64,000 nucleotides of DNA from the NCBI GenBank assembly GCA_903863935.1, contig CAIPDV010000062.1:23387-87386 (forward strand), given 5' to 3'. Source of the DNA: an uncultured Bacteroidota bacterium. GTDB lineage: Bacteria; Bacteroidota; Bacteroidia; JABEUT01. A program made the position numbers and the translations under genes. Each line of letters starts with the position of its first letter. Position 1 is the first letter of the stretch. Below the pieces are notes generated by a model. The model had not been told where the DNA came from and did not search any database. It was given only the letters and a program-made list of their open reading frames with translations. Shown here piece after piece: positions 13,350-20,777 of the stretch.

Positions 13350-14711
13350 TTACTCTATTACAAACCTTCCGGAGCCAATAAGGGAGCCATTTTCAGAGGT
13401 TACCCGGTAGAGGTAAACGCCTTTGGGATGACCTGAAATATCAATTGAAAGTTGAGAATTAAAAGTCGAAAATTTGGTATATATCTTTTCTCCAAGTAGA
13501 TTATATATCTCAACTGACCACTGATTATTGGCCACTGACGGCTGAATTGTAAAGATTCCCTTATTCGGATTTGGATAAATTAGTACTGAAGATTGCGAAT
13601 TTAATTGTGGTACATTTGTAGGAATAGCCGGAATAAAGCGCACTCTCATATTCTCTTCATCGGAAATATAAACATTACCAACAGCATCCGTGCTTACATC
13701 CCATGGGCCGTATAATTCCGCGGCAGTAGCGGGTCCTCCGTCCCCACTATATGCGTTAACACCATTACCCGCAAAAGTGGAAATAACTCCAAGTGGAGTA
13801 ACAAGCCTGATTCTGTCGTTGCCTTGGTCATCAATAAATACATTTCCGGCAGGATCAACAGCAACTCCAAAAGGACCTGACAATTCCGCAGCAGTAGCGG
13901 GACCCCCGTCACCATAAAAACCTACAACTCCATTTCCCGCTATGGTTGTAATTATGCCGGATGTGTTCACCATACGCACTCTGTAGTTAGCTCCATCAGC
14001 TATGTAGATATTACCTACACCGTCCACCGTCATTCCATAAGGGTTCATTAATTCGGCGGCAGTAGCCTGGCCTCCGTCGCCTGAATAGCCTGCTGTTCCG
14101 TTGCCTGCAACGGTTGAAATGATTCCTGAAGTGTTTACCTTTCTAACACAATTATCAGCCTGGTCGCAGATGTAAACATTATTGGCATTATCGAGAGCTA
14201 CACGATATCCGCTGCCAATTTCAGCAGCAGTAGCAGGTCCGCCGTCTCCTGTGTAACCGAATTGTCCGTTGCCAGCGAATGTTGAAATAATACCAGATGT
14301 ATTCACCAGTCGTATGCGTCTATTGACAAGATCTGCGATATAAAAATTGCCTACCGCATCACCCCAAACACCTTCCGGTGCGAACATTTCGGCGGCAGTA
14401 GCAGGGCCGCCATCGCCGCTATAACCTGCAACTTTGTTACCAGCTACGGTTGAGATTATTCCGGAAGGATTAACCATCCGAATCATTTCGTTTCCTTCAT
14501 CGGCTATGTACATGTTGCCTAAGCCATCAAAGCCAACAGCGTTGGGATAATAAAGTTCCGCATCAGTTGCCTGGCCTCCATCGCCTGAGTATCCTCCGGT
14601 AGTAGGTGCACCAAAGCCATTGCCGGCAATGGTTGTAATTATCTGGGCACTTAACGAAGCTAAGAGTGAAGAACTAAAAGCTAAGAGAAAAGTGAGTAAT
14701 ATTTTTTTCAT
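13350..14711 (-). CDS. Secreted NHL-repeat protein with T9SS sorting domain
   Basis: A 453-residue protein. Signal peptide at residues 1-23 (MKKILLTFLLAFSSSLLAS). Residues about 24-355 hold seven beta-propeller (NHL-type) repeats of the form GIISTVAGNGTAGYSGDGG, followed by IYIAD. The last 80 residues are a type A T9SS C-terminal sorting domain (YPNPNKGIFTI ... GVYLYRVTSENG), which directs export and cell-surface attachment. The function of such propellers is unknown, though binding is likely. Three segments of the coding DNA follow a 7-bp period identical in style to the intergenic heptamer repeats, including the signal-peptide region and two parts of the sorting domain. Confidence 0.85.
   Translation of the reverse strand: MKKILLTFLLAFSSSLLASLSAQIITTIAGNGFGAPTTGGYSGDGGQATDAELYYPNAVGFDGLGNMYIADEGNEMIRMVNPSGIISTVAGNKVAGYSGDGGPATAAEMFAPEGVWGDAVGNFYIADLVNRRIRLVNTSGIISTFAGNGQFGYTGDGGPATAAEIGSGYRVALDNANNVYICDQADNCVRKVNTSGIISTVAGNGTAGYSGDGGQATAAELMNPYGMTVDGVGNIYIADGANYRVRMVNTSGIITTIAGNGVVGFYGDGGPATAAELSGPFGVAVDPAGNVFIDDQGNDRIRLVTPLGVISTFAGNGVNAYSGDGGPATAAELYGPWDVSTDAVGNVYISDEENMRVRFIPAIPTNVPQLNSQSSVLIYPNPNKGIFTIQPSVANNQWSVEIYNLLGEKIYTKFSTFNSQLSIDISGHPKGVYLYRVTSENGSLIGSGRFVIE
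13443..13547. repeat. Period-7 repeats inside the T9SS sorting-domain coding region
   Basis: Plus-strand words CAATTGA, AAGTTGA, GAATTAA, AAGTCGA, AAATTTG (from 13443) and CAACTGA, CCACTGA, TTATTGG, CCACTGA, CGGCTGA (from 13510). They encode the FSTFNSQLSID and NNQWSVEIYN segments of the protein. Confidence 0.75.
14655..14695. repeat. Period-7 repeat inside the signal-peptide coding region
   Basis: Plus-strand words GAAGC, TAAGAGT, GAAGAAC, TAAAAGC, TAAGAGA, AAAGTGA; they encode the Leu/Ser-rich signal peptide of the NHL-repeat protein. Confidence 0.6.
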
Positions 14712-14762
14712 AACATAATTTTTTTAAGTATTCAAATTTAAGAAATTTCTGAATTTGGAGTA

Positions 14763-16169
14763 TTACGCTTCTACGGCATCTGCATCAATACCTTGTGAAC
14801 GCAGTACAGAGCGTACTTTCCAGCCATAGAAAGCAAGATATGCGTAGCAAAAGAGTGGAATACAATAAGCAACATGGGCATTAAAATAATCCCCAATCTT
14901 ACCTTGAAGGGGTGGTATCAATGCACCTCCTAAAATCATCATCACAAGCAGTGAGGAGCCTTGGGTAGTGAATTTGCCAAGGCCTGCAATTGCAAGCGTA
15001 AAGATGCATGGCCACATTACAGAACAAAAAAGCCCGCAACTGATAAATGAAAACAGGGCAAGAGTGCCTGTGGTGCAGAGCCCTATCACAACCAAAACGA
15101 TAGCAACACAACTGAATAAAATAAGTGTGAGGGCAGGTTTATCTCGGCTGATAAAGAAAATAATTATGGCTAAAACAATAAAGGGGATATAATAAATGTA
15201 ATCTGAAATATCACTGTGGCGCATATAATTTACCCCGCAAATAACCCCGAATGCTATGAACGGAACTACTATATTCATTACATTTTTCCACATTTTTGAA
15301 AGATTGAAAATAGTGATAGCCCCTCTCCATCTGCCAATCATCAGGCTTCCCCAGAAAAGTGCAACATATGGGGAAATTTTATCTGTGTCAATCCCTTTGA
15401 TTGACGGCATTTTTAATAGTTGAGCTAAGTTACTTCCTATGCTGACTTCCACACCTACATAAAAGAAAATTGCAAGCATACCCAGTGTTAGCTGGGGATA
15501 TTTTAAAGCACCCAAACTTTTTTCAGTGTGCTCATGGGTCGTGATGGGAGGTAATTTGGAAACACTTATTACCAAGGCACAAAGCAGCAACATGCAGCAA
15601 AGAATTGTGTAGGGAAGTTTCACCATACTTAGATCAATGTGGATTGTACCTGTGTTCATTTGTCCGAATAGGGCAAAGCTCAGTAATACCGGACCGATAG
15701 TGGTACCAAAGGAATTTAATCCTCCTGCAAGGTTAAGCCTGTGTGAGCCTGTTGACGAATCTCCCAGGGCAATTACGTAAGGATTGGCAACAATCTGAAG
15801 CAGCGTAAAGCCGAGCCCGACAGTAAATAAGCAAGTAAGAAAAAGCGGATATGAACTTAAATTGGCTGCAGGAACAAAACCGAGGGCACCAATTGCAGAA
15901 AGTATTAAACCTATTATTAGTCCTTTTTTGTAGCCGATTTTTGCAAGCGGGTCGCCGACAAAATAAGAAATGAGGAAGTAAACTAGCGACCCAATAAAAT
16001 AAGAAAGGAAAAAAGCGTGCTGTACTAACTGTGCCCCGAATTGGCTAAGGTGAAAGACCTCTTTAAATAATGGTGTAAGGATATCATTTGATGCAGCCAC
16101 AAAGCCCCAAAAGAAGAACACACTGATAAGCGCAATAAGAGAAGATACCCTGGATTTACTCATACTCAA
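14763..16169 (-). CDS. Sugar MFS transporter, FucP family
   Basis: A 468-residue, 12-helix major facilitator protein. The start (LIALISVFFFWGFVAASNDILTPLFKEVFHLS) and VNPYVIALG-like segment IVANPYVIALGDSSTGSHRLNLAGGLNSFGT are characteristic of the FucP/glucose-galactose proton symporter branch, which imports L-fucose or hexoses through the inner membrane. Substrate cannot be assigned from sequence. Length is slightly above the 430-440 usual for the family because of a longer loop after helix 6. No sugar-catabolic gene is adjacent; the gene stands alone between a T9SS gene and a 520-bp spacer. Confidence 0.88.
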   Translation of the reverse strand: MSMSKSRVSSLIALISVFFFWGFVAASNDILTPLFKEVFHLSQFGAQLVQHAFFLSYFIGSLVYFLISYFVGDPLAKIGYKKGLIIGLILSAIGALGFVPAANLSSYPLFLTCLFTVGLGFTLLQIVANPYVIALGDSSTGSHRLNLAGGLNSFGTTIGPVLLSFALFGQMNTGTIHIDLSMVKLPYTILCCMLLLCALVISVSKLPPITTHEHTEKSLGALKYPQLTLGMLAIFFYVGVEVSIGSNLAQLLKMPSIKGIDTDKISPYVALFWGSLMIGRWRGAITIFNLSKMWKNVMNIVVPFIAFGVICGVNYMRHSDISDYIYYIPFIVLAIIIFFISRDKPALTLILFSCVAIVLVVIGLCTTGTLALFSFISCGLFCSVMWPCIFTLAIAGLGKFTTQGSSLLVMMILGGALIPPLQGKIGDYFNAHVAYCIPLFCYAYLAFYGWKVRSVLRSQGIDADAVEA

Positions 16170-16606
16170 AGTTTTTTTCGAAGCTAAAAGTAAGCATTAT
16201 AATATGCGGAAAAGTCTTAAGAAGATTTTATTTTACACATCTTTTAACCAATCAACTGGAATGGAGTGGGAATAGAGACCCCTACCAATGCGGGTTTTAA
16301 GGCAATGCCGGACTTTTGTTTTACACTTTTTTACACTTTTTCTGGTATTTACAGTATGTAAATGGTATGATAATACATCAGAAAATCAATTAGATAAGTG
16401 GTCTTGTCCAGAGTTTTGTTTTACATTAGGTCAAACAAGCCTGTTCCATCTATTTTTCTAAAATCGTGGGTATAGCCTAACTTTTTTGAGGCTAAAATGG
16501 GCAAAACTATTTTTTTAAATCTACCGACTAAAAATTTATAACCTATAAATCAATGTGATGTAAAATATTTTAGTACTATGTATTGCATGGTATTAAAATA
16601 TTAACA
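16170..16606. other. Intergenic spacer, mostly featureless
   Basis: About 440 bp upstream of both the sugar transporter and the small secreted protein. It contains three copies of a phrase close to TTTTGTTTTACA (near 16225, 16314 and 16411), which could be binding sites for a regulator of the transporter. No gene or stable RNA was recognised. Confidence 0.4.
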
Positions 16607-16614
16607 TATCTTTG
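16607..16614 (+). promoter_or_regulatory. -7 promoter box of the small secreted protein
   Basis: TATCTTTG with a TTG at 16583-16585 and a 21-bp spacer. It places the transcript start near 16620 and so supports the ATG at 16690 rather than the longer open frame. Confidence 0.7.
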
Positions 16615-16689
16615 TACCGCCAATTAGTTAAAACAAGTTGTAACAAAATCGAACTCTCAAACATCATAATCAAAAAACAAACAAACGCC

Positions 16690-17079
16690 ATGAAAAAGTC
16701 AATTTTATTATCCGGAATTTTACTTGCAGGTTTAACCACAAATTTATTTGCAGGTTCACCTTCTCAAATCAGTTTAAAGGTAGAAGATAAATTAAACAAC
16801 CCTAAAAAAGAAGTTATAGTTGAACTTCTGAATGCAAAAGATTCAAGTGTGGTTGCTTATGCAGTAAGTGGAAAAGAGAAAGTAATGGAATTTACCAATC
16901 TTCCGAAAGGAGAATACCTGTTATATGTACCTAATATAGGGCCAAAAGGATACCTTTCTTCAGTTATTAAGGTTACAAACGGAATGACCGCCGTGGTTAC
17001 CGAAAAGATTTATGTGAACACCAATACCAATAAAGAAGTAGCTGTGGTTGGTTTCGTAAGGACCTTCAGCAGCAAATAA
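16690..17079 (+). CDS. Small secreted beta-sandwich-like protein
   Basis: A 130-residue protein with a signal peptide (MKKSILLSGILLAGLTTNLF, cleavage near residue 21). The mature part (SQISLKVEDKLNNPKKEVIVELLNAKDSSVVAYAVS) has the rhythm of a carboxypeptidase-regulatory or TonB-receptor-plug-like beta-sandwich domain (FTNLPKGEYLLYV), usually involved in surface binding. The promoter fixes the start; the open frame extends 26 codons further upstream without coding character. It converges on the DinB gene with a long inverted repeat in between. Confidence 0.65.
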   Translation: MKKSILLSGILLAGLTTNLFAGSPSQISLKVEDKLNNPKKEVIVELLNAKDSSVVAYAVSGKEKVMEFTNLPKGEYLLYVPNIGPKGYLSSVIKVTNGMTAVVTEKIYVNTNTNKEVAVVGFVRTFSSK

Positions 17080-17082
17080 AAG

Positions 17083-17158
17083 CAGTTATAAGTTATGAGT
17101 TATAAGTTATTATCCAAGAGTAATTCGGACATAACTTATAACTCATAACTTATAACTG
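17083..17158. terminator. Perfect 28-bp inverted repeat of AGTTATA heptamers between convergent genes
   Basis: Left arm 17083-17110 and right arm 17131-17158 are exact inverted copies with a 20-nt spacer. Each arm is a period-7 repeat (AGTTATA, AGTTATG, AGTTATA, AGTTAT). Its location between two stop codons suggests a bidirectional terminator, though it belongs to the heptamer repeat class. Confidence 0.7.
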
Positions 17159-17163
17159 TTCAA

Positions 17164-17664
17164 TTAGTTTTCGTCTGCACTTGGACCATACATACCCGGT
17201 ACAGGTACTCCGGCCAAACGCAGATAAACACTCATCTGACCCCGGTGGTGGTAATGGTGGTTTAAACCCATATTACGAATGGCAGCAGCACGTGGCAAAG
17301 TAAATACTACATGTTCGCCGTTGCGGAATGTCCAGGGTGTCATCATCGCTTCGTCTGATACACTTTCAAAGGCTTTCAAGGTTTCAGCGCAATTTTTATC
17401 AAACATTTCCAGCAATTCCTGATTGTTCTTGGGAAGCTCTACTTTAGGCAGGGCTCCGGGTTTACTCATATCAAATTCCGGGGAATTTATAATCCGGGGA
17501 ATCCATGAAATCACATTGGCAATGTGCATGGCTTCATTCGCCATAGCCCGCGATTTTTCGTGCGGTTTGTAACTCGCCTGTTCAAATGGCACACGCTCCA
17601 GCATTTTGCGGGTATTAGCCATTTCATGTTTGAATTCCATTATCATTCCATCTTTAATTGCCAT
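17164..17664 (-). CDS. DinB-family metal-dependent protein
   Basis: A 166-residue four-helix protein of the DinB/YfiT type. The metal-binding histidines fit HIANVISW (about residue 47) and LNHHYHHRGQMSVYLRLAGVPVPGMYGPS (about 133-161), the latter being the standard C-terminal signature. Members are thiol-dependent transferases or have unknown function; none is DNA polymerase. Length is normal. A TATCTTTG box is 30 bp upstream of the ATG. It is a single-gene unit. Confidence 0.88.
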   Translation of the reverse strand: MAIKDGMIMEFKHEMANTRKMLERVPFEQASYKPHEKSRAMANEAMHIANVISWIPRIINSPEFDMSKPGALPKVELPKNNQELLEMFDKNCAETLKAFESVSDEAMMTPWTFRNGEHVVFTLPRAAAIRNMGLNHHYHHRGQMSVYLRLAGVPVPGMYGPSADEN

Positions 17665-17693
17665 AAATAAAAAAGGTATTAATTGTTATTGTT

Positions 17694-17701
17694 CAAAGAT
17701 A
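17694..17701 (-). promoter_or_regulatory. -7 promoter box of the DinB gene
   Basis: Minus-strand TATCTTTG, 29 bp upstream of the ATG at 17664. Confidence 0.6.
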
Positions 17702-17764
17702 ATTAAAAGGATGAACGGGTGAGGGGAAGGAATGTTTTAAGATTTCTGAAAGAGCTAATTTTTG

Positions 17765-17772
17765 TATCTTCG
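17765..17772 (+). promoter_or_regulatory. Probable -7 box of the 17817 gene
   Basis: TATCTTCG, a common variant of TAnnTTTG, 44 bp upstream of the ATG at 17817. Confidence 0.45.
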
Positions 17773-17816
17773 TAAATGTAAAAAATAAGTACTAAACACT
17801 TAAAGAAACCAAACAA

Positions 17817-18128
17817 ATGCAATACTCTCCATCATTAGCCAGAGAAATCCACGAACTGATTACAGAATTAAAATTAAACTCATCAGTAGATAAATTTATA
17901 CAAGATGATATTAATTGGGAAAGAGTTTCCAAACACAAACATTTATCGGAAGCTTTTATGGAACAATTTAAAGATAAATTGGATTGGAACTTAATTTCTG
18001 AACACCAGGTTTTATCGGAAAAAGCTATGGAAGATTTTAAAGATTTACTGAATTGGAAAGTAATTAAGATGCATCAGAAATTTTCAGAGACTTTTGCTGA
18101 AGAACATAAGAGTTTACTGAACGGGTAA
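17817..18128 (+). CDS. Small protein with three 24-26 residue repeats (D-W-x-x-I-S type)
   Basis: A 103-residue protein made of repeats: DDINWERVSKHKHLSEAFMEQF, DKLDWNLISEHQVLSEKAMEDF, DLLNWKVIKMHQKFSETFAEEH. Each repeat has a Trp-x-x-(V/I) core and a Leu/Phe-Ser-Glu centre. Similar repeats occur in phage and giant-virus proteins and scattered bacterial proteins of unknown function. The ORF is clearly coding by this regularity and has a promoter. No operon partner; the OmpA-like gene starts 22 bp later on the same strand and may be co-transcribed. Confidence 0.7.
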   Translation: MQYSPSLAREIHELITELKLNSSVDKFIQDDINWERVSKHKHLSEAFMEQFKDKLDWNLISEHQVLSEKAMEDFKDLLNWKVIKMHQKFSETFAEEHKSLLNG

Positions 18129-18150
18129 ATATTTCTTTATTTTTACCTGA

Positions 18151-19389
18151 ATGGTAAAATCATTTTTTTCGGCTCTATTCATTTTATATGTGTCAGTTTT
18201 GTTTGCGCAGAATACAAAAAATGATAGTGCGCATCCGTTAAAACCTATTGGGTGTGATTGTAAAAAAGCCGTAAAAATTACGGTGGGCTGGAATTCCAAA
18301 TATGGCCCGACAATGGATACAAAGGGCTTTGGTGATATAGAGGAAATTCCCGTAAAAGACAAGCATAGCAAATACTATTTTGAAGCAGAACATAATTCCG
18401 CATGGTATCTCTTAAAGATGAATGCGGATGGAGAATTGGTATTTGATATTGTTCCAGTAGATCCAAAGAATGATTATGATTTTCTTCTGTTCAAATATAG
18501 AGATTCGGGTTTTTGCCGGAATTTTCTGGAAAGAAAATTAATTCCTGTCCGCTCCAATATTTCAAGGGTGAGCGATGAAGATAGTGGTAAGACGGGTCTG
18601 TCTATTAAGGCTAAGGTTGAATATGAAACCAGAGGGAAAGGATTTTCGTATTCCAAATCGATACACGTAAAAAAAGACGAGCAGTATATGTTGGTTCTTG
18701 ATAATGTAAATGACAGTGGGAGGGGGCATACTATCTTATTTCATATTCTGAAAGAATTCAATATTTCGGGAAAAACATTAGATGATGACAGTATGCCTAT
18801 TGCTGCCGATGTTACTATTACAGCTAAGAACGGAACAGTGTTAGCCAAAACTGAAAGCGACAAAACAACAGGAGAATATAATCTAACCGTCCCTCTTCAA
18901 ATGGTAACTCAATACAATTTGATTTGTAATACTCAAAACAGTTTTTTTGATATAAATCCTTTTTTTACAGGGTTAAAACAGAAAGACACTATTCGATATA
19001 AGCCGGTTATCCTACCGAAATTGATTGCTGGCAAAAAATATAAATTAAAAAACATACTTTTTGAACCGGGATTAGCTGTACCATTGGAAGAATCGTATGT
19101 AACTATGGGGGTTTTGTACACAATCTTAACAAATCATAAAAATATGACAATAATAATCGAAGGACATGTAAATTCACCAGGAGACTCTACAAGTAATGTT
19201 GCTTGGAATTTGTCAGTAGAAAGAGCTAAGACAGTATATAATTATCTAATTAGTAAAGGGATCAATAGGGAAAGATTAAAGACAATGGGTTTTGGAGGGA
19301 GACATCCTATTTATTTTAATCCTAAGGATTGGAATGAGGAAGAACAAAATCGTCGCGTTGAGATTAGAATAATTTCGTTGGGAGAATAA
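18151..19389 (+). CDS. Secreted protein with C-terminal OmpA-like peptidoglycan-binding domain
   Basis: A 412-residue protein. Signal peptide 1-18 (MVKSFFSALFILYVSVLFA). The centre (about 50-200) is a beta-rich region of a type found in large Bacteroidota OmpA proteins (DYDFLLFKY ... FCRNF), followed by a carboxypeptidase-regulatory-like stretch at about 210-255. Residues about 300-410 are an OmpA domain with MTIIIEGHVNSPGD, NLSVERAKTVYNYLISKGI and NRRVEIRII, which bind the peptidoglycan diaminopimelate. It probably tethers the outer membrane or a surface machine to the cell wall. Length is shorter than the gliding-associated PorE type. Confidence 0.82.
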   Translation: MVKSFFSALFILYVSVLFAQNTKNDSAHPLKPIGCDCKKAVKITVGWNSKYGPTMDTKGFGDIEEIPVKDKHSKYYFEAEHNSAWYLLKMNADGELVFDIVPVDPKNDYDFLLFKYRDSGFCRNFLERKLIPVRSNISRVSDEDSGKTGLSIKAKVEYETRGKGFSYSKSIHVKKDEQYMLVLDNVNDSGRGHTILFHILKEFNISGKTLDDDSMPIAADVTITAKNGTVLAKTESDKTTGEYNLTVPLQMVTQYNLICNTQNSFFDINPFFTGLKQKDTIRYKPVILPKLIAGKKYKLKNILFEPGLAVPLEESYVTMGVLYTILTNHKNMTIIIEGHVNSPGDSTSNVAWNLSVERAKTVYNYLISKGINRERLKTMGFGGRHPIYFNPKDWNEEEQNRRVEIRIISLGE

Positions 19390-19392
19390 TTT

Positions 19393-19455
19393 ATTTCTCC
19401 CCAGCAAACACACCCCAGCCTTTAGCACTCAATGGGTGGAAGGTTCCGGTTTTAT
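19393..19455 (-). pseudogene. Duplicated thiL 3' end, copy C (outermost)
   Basis: 63 bp matching the last codons of thiL (20780-20850) with 5 differences. Read on the minus strand it still encodes an in-frame DKTGTFHPLSAKGWGVFAGEK and a stop. It lies downstream of the RelE/ParE-like module. Confidence 0.85.
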
Positions 19456-19706
19456 CTGTACACATCTTTCCGATGTGCAATTTTTATAATGCTGACAATT
19501 TTTACAACATCTGCAACAGTATAAATTACTCTGTAATCTCCAATACGTATTCTATATTCATTGGTGCTGCCTTGTAGTTTTTTGCAACCTGACGGGCGTG
19601 GCTCTTTCGTTAATCCGTCAATTTTAGCCTCAATGGCAAGAATAATTTTATTAGGTAATGAGAGGAGTTCCTTTTTAGCTCGTGATGAAAATAAAATGGA
19701 ATACAT
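19452..19706 (-). CDS. RelE/ParE-family toxin
   Basis: An 84-residue protein with the family pattern MYSILFSSRAKKELLSLPNK, GCKKLQGSTNEYRIRIGDYRVIYTV and a C-terminal IVSIIKIAHRKDVYR. RelE-type members cleave mRNA in the ribosome; ParE-type members poison gyrase; the GDYRVIY and HRKDVYR sequence fits the RelE branch. It lies 9 bp downstream of its probable antitoxin on the same strand. The pair is bordered by two copies of the thiL 3' end, so it was inserted as a unit. The last 4 bases of its coding sequence overlap copy C. Confidence 0.9.
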   Translation of the reverse strand: MYSILFSSRAKKELLSLPNKIILAIEAKIDGLTKEPRPSGCKKLQGSTNEYRIRIGDYRVIYTVADVVKIVSIIKIAHRKDVYR

Positions 19707-19715
19707 AGCTCCCTA

Positions 19716-19913
19716 TTATTTCTTCGTCTTTTTCTTTATTTCCTTTTTAACCGTTTCCCAAGGAATCATTTCATCCCCTTTTCTTTCCTTTACGGCAAGG
19801 CGGTCTTCCATGTCTTCTAAATACTCCAATAATGCCTGATATTGTTTCATAGGCAATAGAGCCATGGCTTCCTGATGTTTAGTTTTGCGAAGTAGTTTTA
19901 CGGTAAGTGTCAT
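19716..19913 (-). CDS. Antitoxin partner of the RelE-like toxin
   Basis: A 65-residue protein: a basic start (MTLTVKLLRKTKHQEAMALL), then MKQYQALLEYLEDMEDRLAVKER and a lysine-rich tail (TVKKEIKKKTKK). The central LPMKQYQALLEYLEDMED resembles Phd/YefM-like or Bacteroidota-specific RelE antitoxins in which the C-terminal half wraps the toxin. The toxin gene begins 9 bp after it. Its first residues are likely to form the DNA-binding part used for autoregulation. The exact antitoxin family is not certain. Confidence 0.75.
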   Translation of the reverse strand: MTLTVKLLRKTKHQEAMALLPMKQYQALLEYLEDMEDRLAVKERKGDEMIPWETVKKEIKKKTKK

Positions 19914-19959
19914 ATAAGCGATAGATACACAAAGATAGGTAATTTTAAAAATCTAATTT

Positions 19960-20029
19960 ATTTCTCCCCCGCAAATGCATCCCAGCCTTTAGCACCAAGT
20001 GGGTGCAAGGTTCCGGTTTTATCGCGGAA
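19960..20029 (-). pseudogene. Duplicated thiL 3' end, copy B (middle)
   Basis: 70 bp identical to 20780-20849 at about 67 positions. On the minus strand it encodes RDKTGTLHPLGAKGWDAFAG then EK and a TAA stop, in the same frame as thiL. It separates the GNAT-like module from the RelE-like module. Confidence 0.88.
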
Positions 20030-20035
20030 AATAAG

Positions 20036-20212
20036 TTATATAGCAAGTTTCTTTTTACGAGTTGATGGCTTGCGAACTAGCTTACTTCTATTTTGTGTGT
20101 TCTTGACCTTATAATTTCGTATATATTCACTTATTGCCTTTGTGTCTTCTTTTGTAAGTGGCCCTTCTCCTCCAATAAAATCGACATCCAGTTCAATTTT
20201 GTTCTTTTTCAT
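20036..20212 (-). CDS. 58-residue partner of the GNAT-fold protein, candidate antitoxin
   Basis: Starts MKKNKIELDVDFIGGEGPLT and has a basic, probably disordered tail ending in KPSTRKKKLAI. The ATG overlaps the TGA of the preceding GNAT-like gene (ATGA), a sign of translational coupling. The first 40 residues have a short beta-strand and one helix (TKEDTKAISEYIRNYK). The arrangement of a small basic or acidic partner directly coupled to an acetyltransferase-like protein recalls GNAT toxin-antitoxin pairs, but here the small gene is second and is not a ribbon-helix-helix protein. Function is inferred. Confidence 0.6.
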   Translation of the reverse strand: MKKNKIELDVDFIGGEGPLTKEDTKAISEYIRNYKVKNTQNRSKLVRKPSTRKKKLAI

Positions 20213-20745
20213 AAAGTTTTATTTTGGAAATATTTATTGATTAGATTCATAGCTGCCTCTGTATTAATAATCATGCGACGTCCTCCAATATGAATTGCCC
20301 CTAATGATTCTTCATAATGATGTAATAGCTGAGTTTTCGAAATAAATGAAACATTACCATCATGTCCTCGCTGAAAAGATAGCTTACATGCAAAGGCAAT
20401 TAAATTGCCCGGGACGCCTGAATAAAATTTACCTCTTCCTTTATTAAAGGGTGCACTTTCTATTAAATGGACAAAAACGTGGTCAATCAATACTTCAGTG
20501 CTTATTAAGCCTTGAATGGCTGATTGATTGGAAATAGTCAACTTGTAGATATCCCTTTCAGGGTGGTTGTATTCATTATTCCAATCAAATTGCCACCCAC
20601 TTCTTTTCGTAATTGTTTTAAAATCCAAATGTGAAATTATGGAAATGTCAGTTGGGAAACTATCACCTGTCACAACATTTTCTATTGAGTTGGTAAGTTT
20701 ATCGACAATAAAACTTAGTCCTTGTTTTCTTCGTGCTTTCACCAT
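20209..20745 (-). CDS. GNAT-fold protein, candidate toxin of a two-gene module
   Basis: A 178-residue protein. The last 100 residues have the pattern of an acetyl-CoA-binding GNAT fold: FNKGRGKFYSGVPGNLIAFACK (motif A-like loop), LSFQRGHDGNVSFIS (strand after the pyrophosphate loop), and LLHHYEESLGAIHIGGRRMII (motif B). The N-terminal part (residues 1-90) is unlike standard acetyltransferases. It ends by overlapping the start of the 58-residue gene. Bordered by the thiL stop region on one side and copy B of the thiL 3' end on the other, it looks like an inserted cassette. Acetyltransferase fold assignment is moderate. Confidence 0.6.
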   Translation of the reverse strand: MVKARRKQGLSFIVDKLTNSIENVVTGDSFPTDISIISHLDFKTITKRSGWQFDWNNEYNHPERDIYKLTISNQSAIQGLISTEVLIDHVFVHLIESAPFNKGRGKFYSGVPGNLIAFACKLSFQRGHDGNVSFISKTQLLHHYEESLGAIHIGGRRMIINTEAAMNLINKYFQNKTL

Positions 20746-20777
20746 TCAAAGATAAGAAATAATAAGCAAATAAATTC

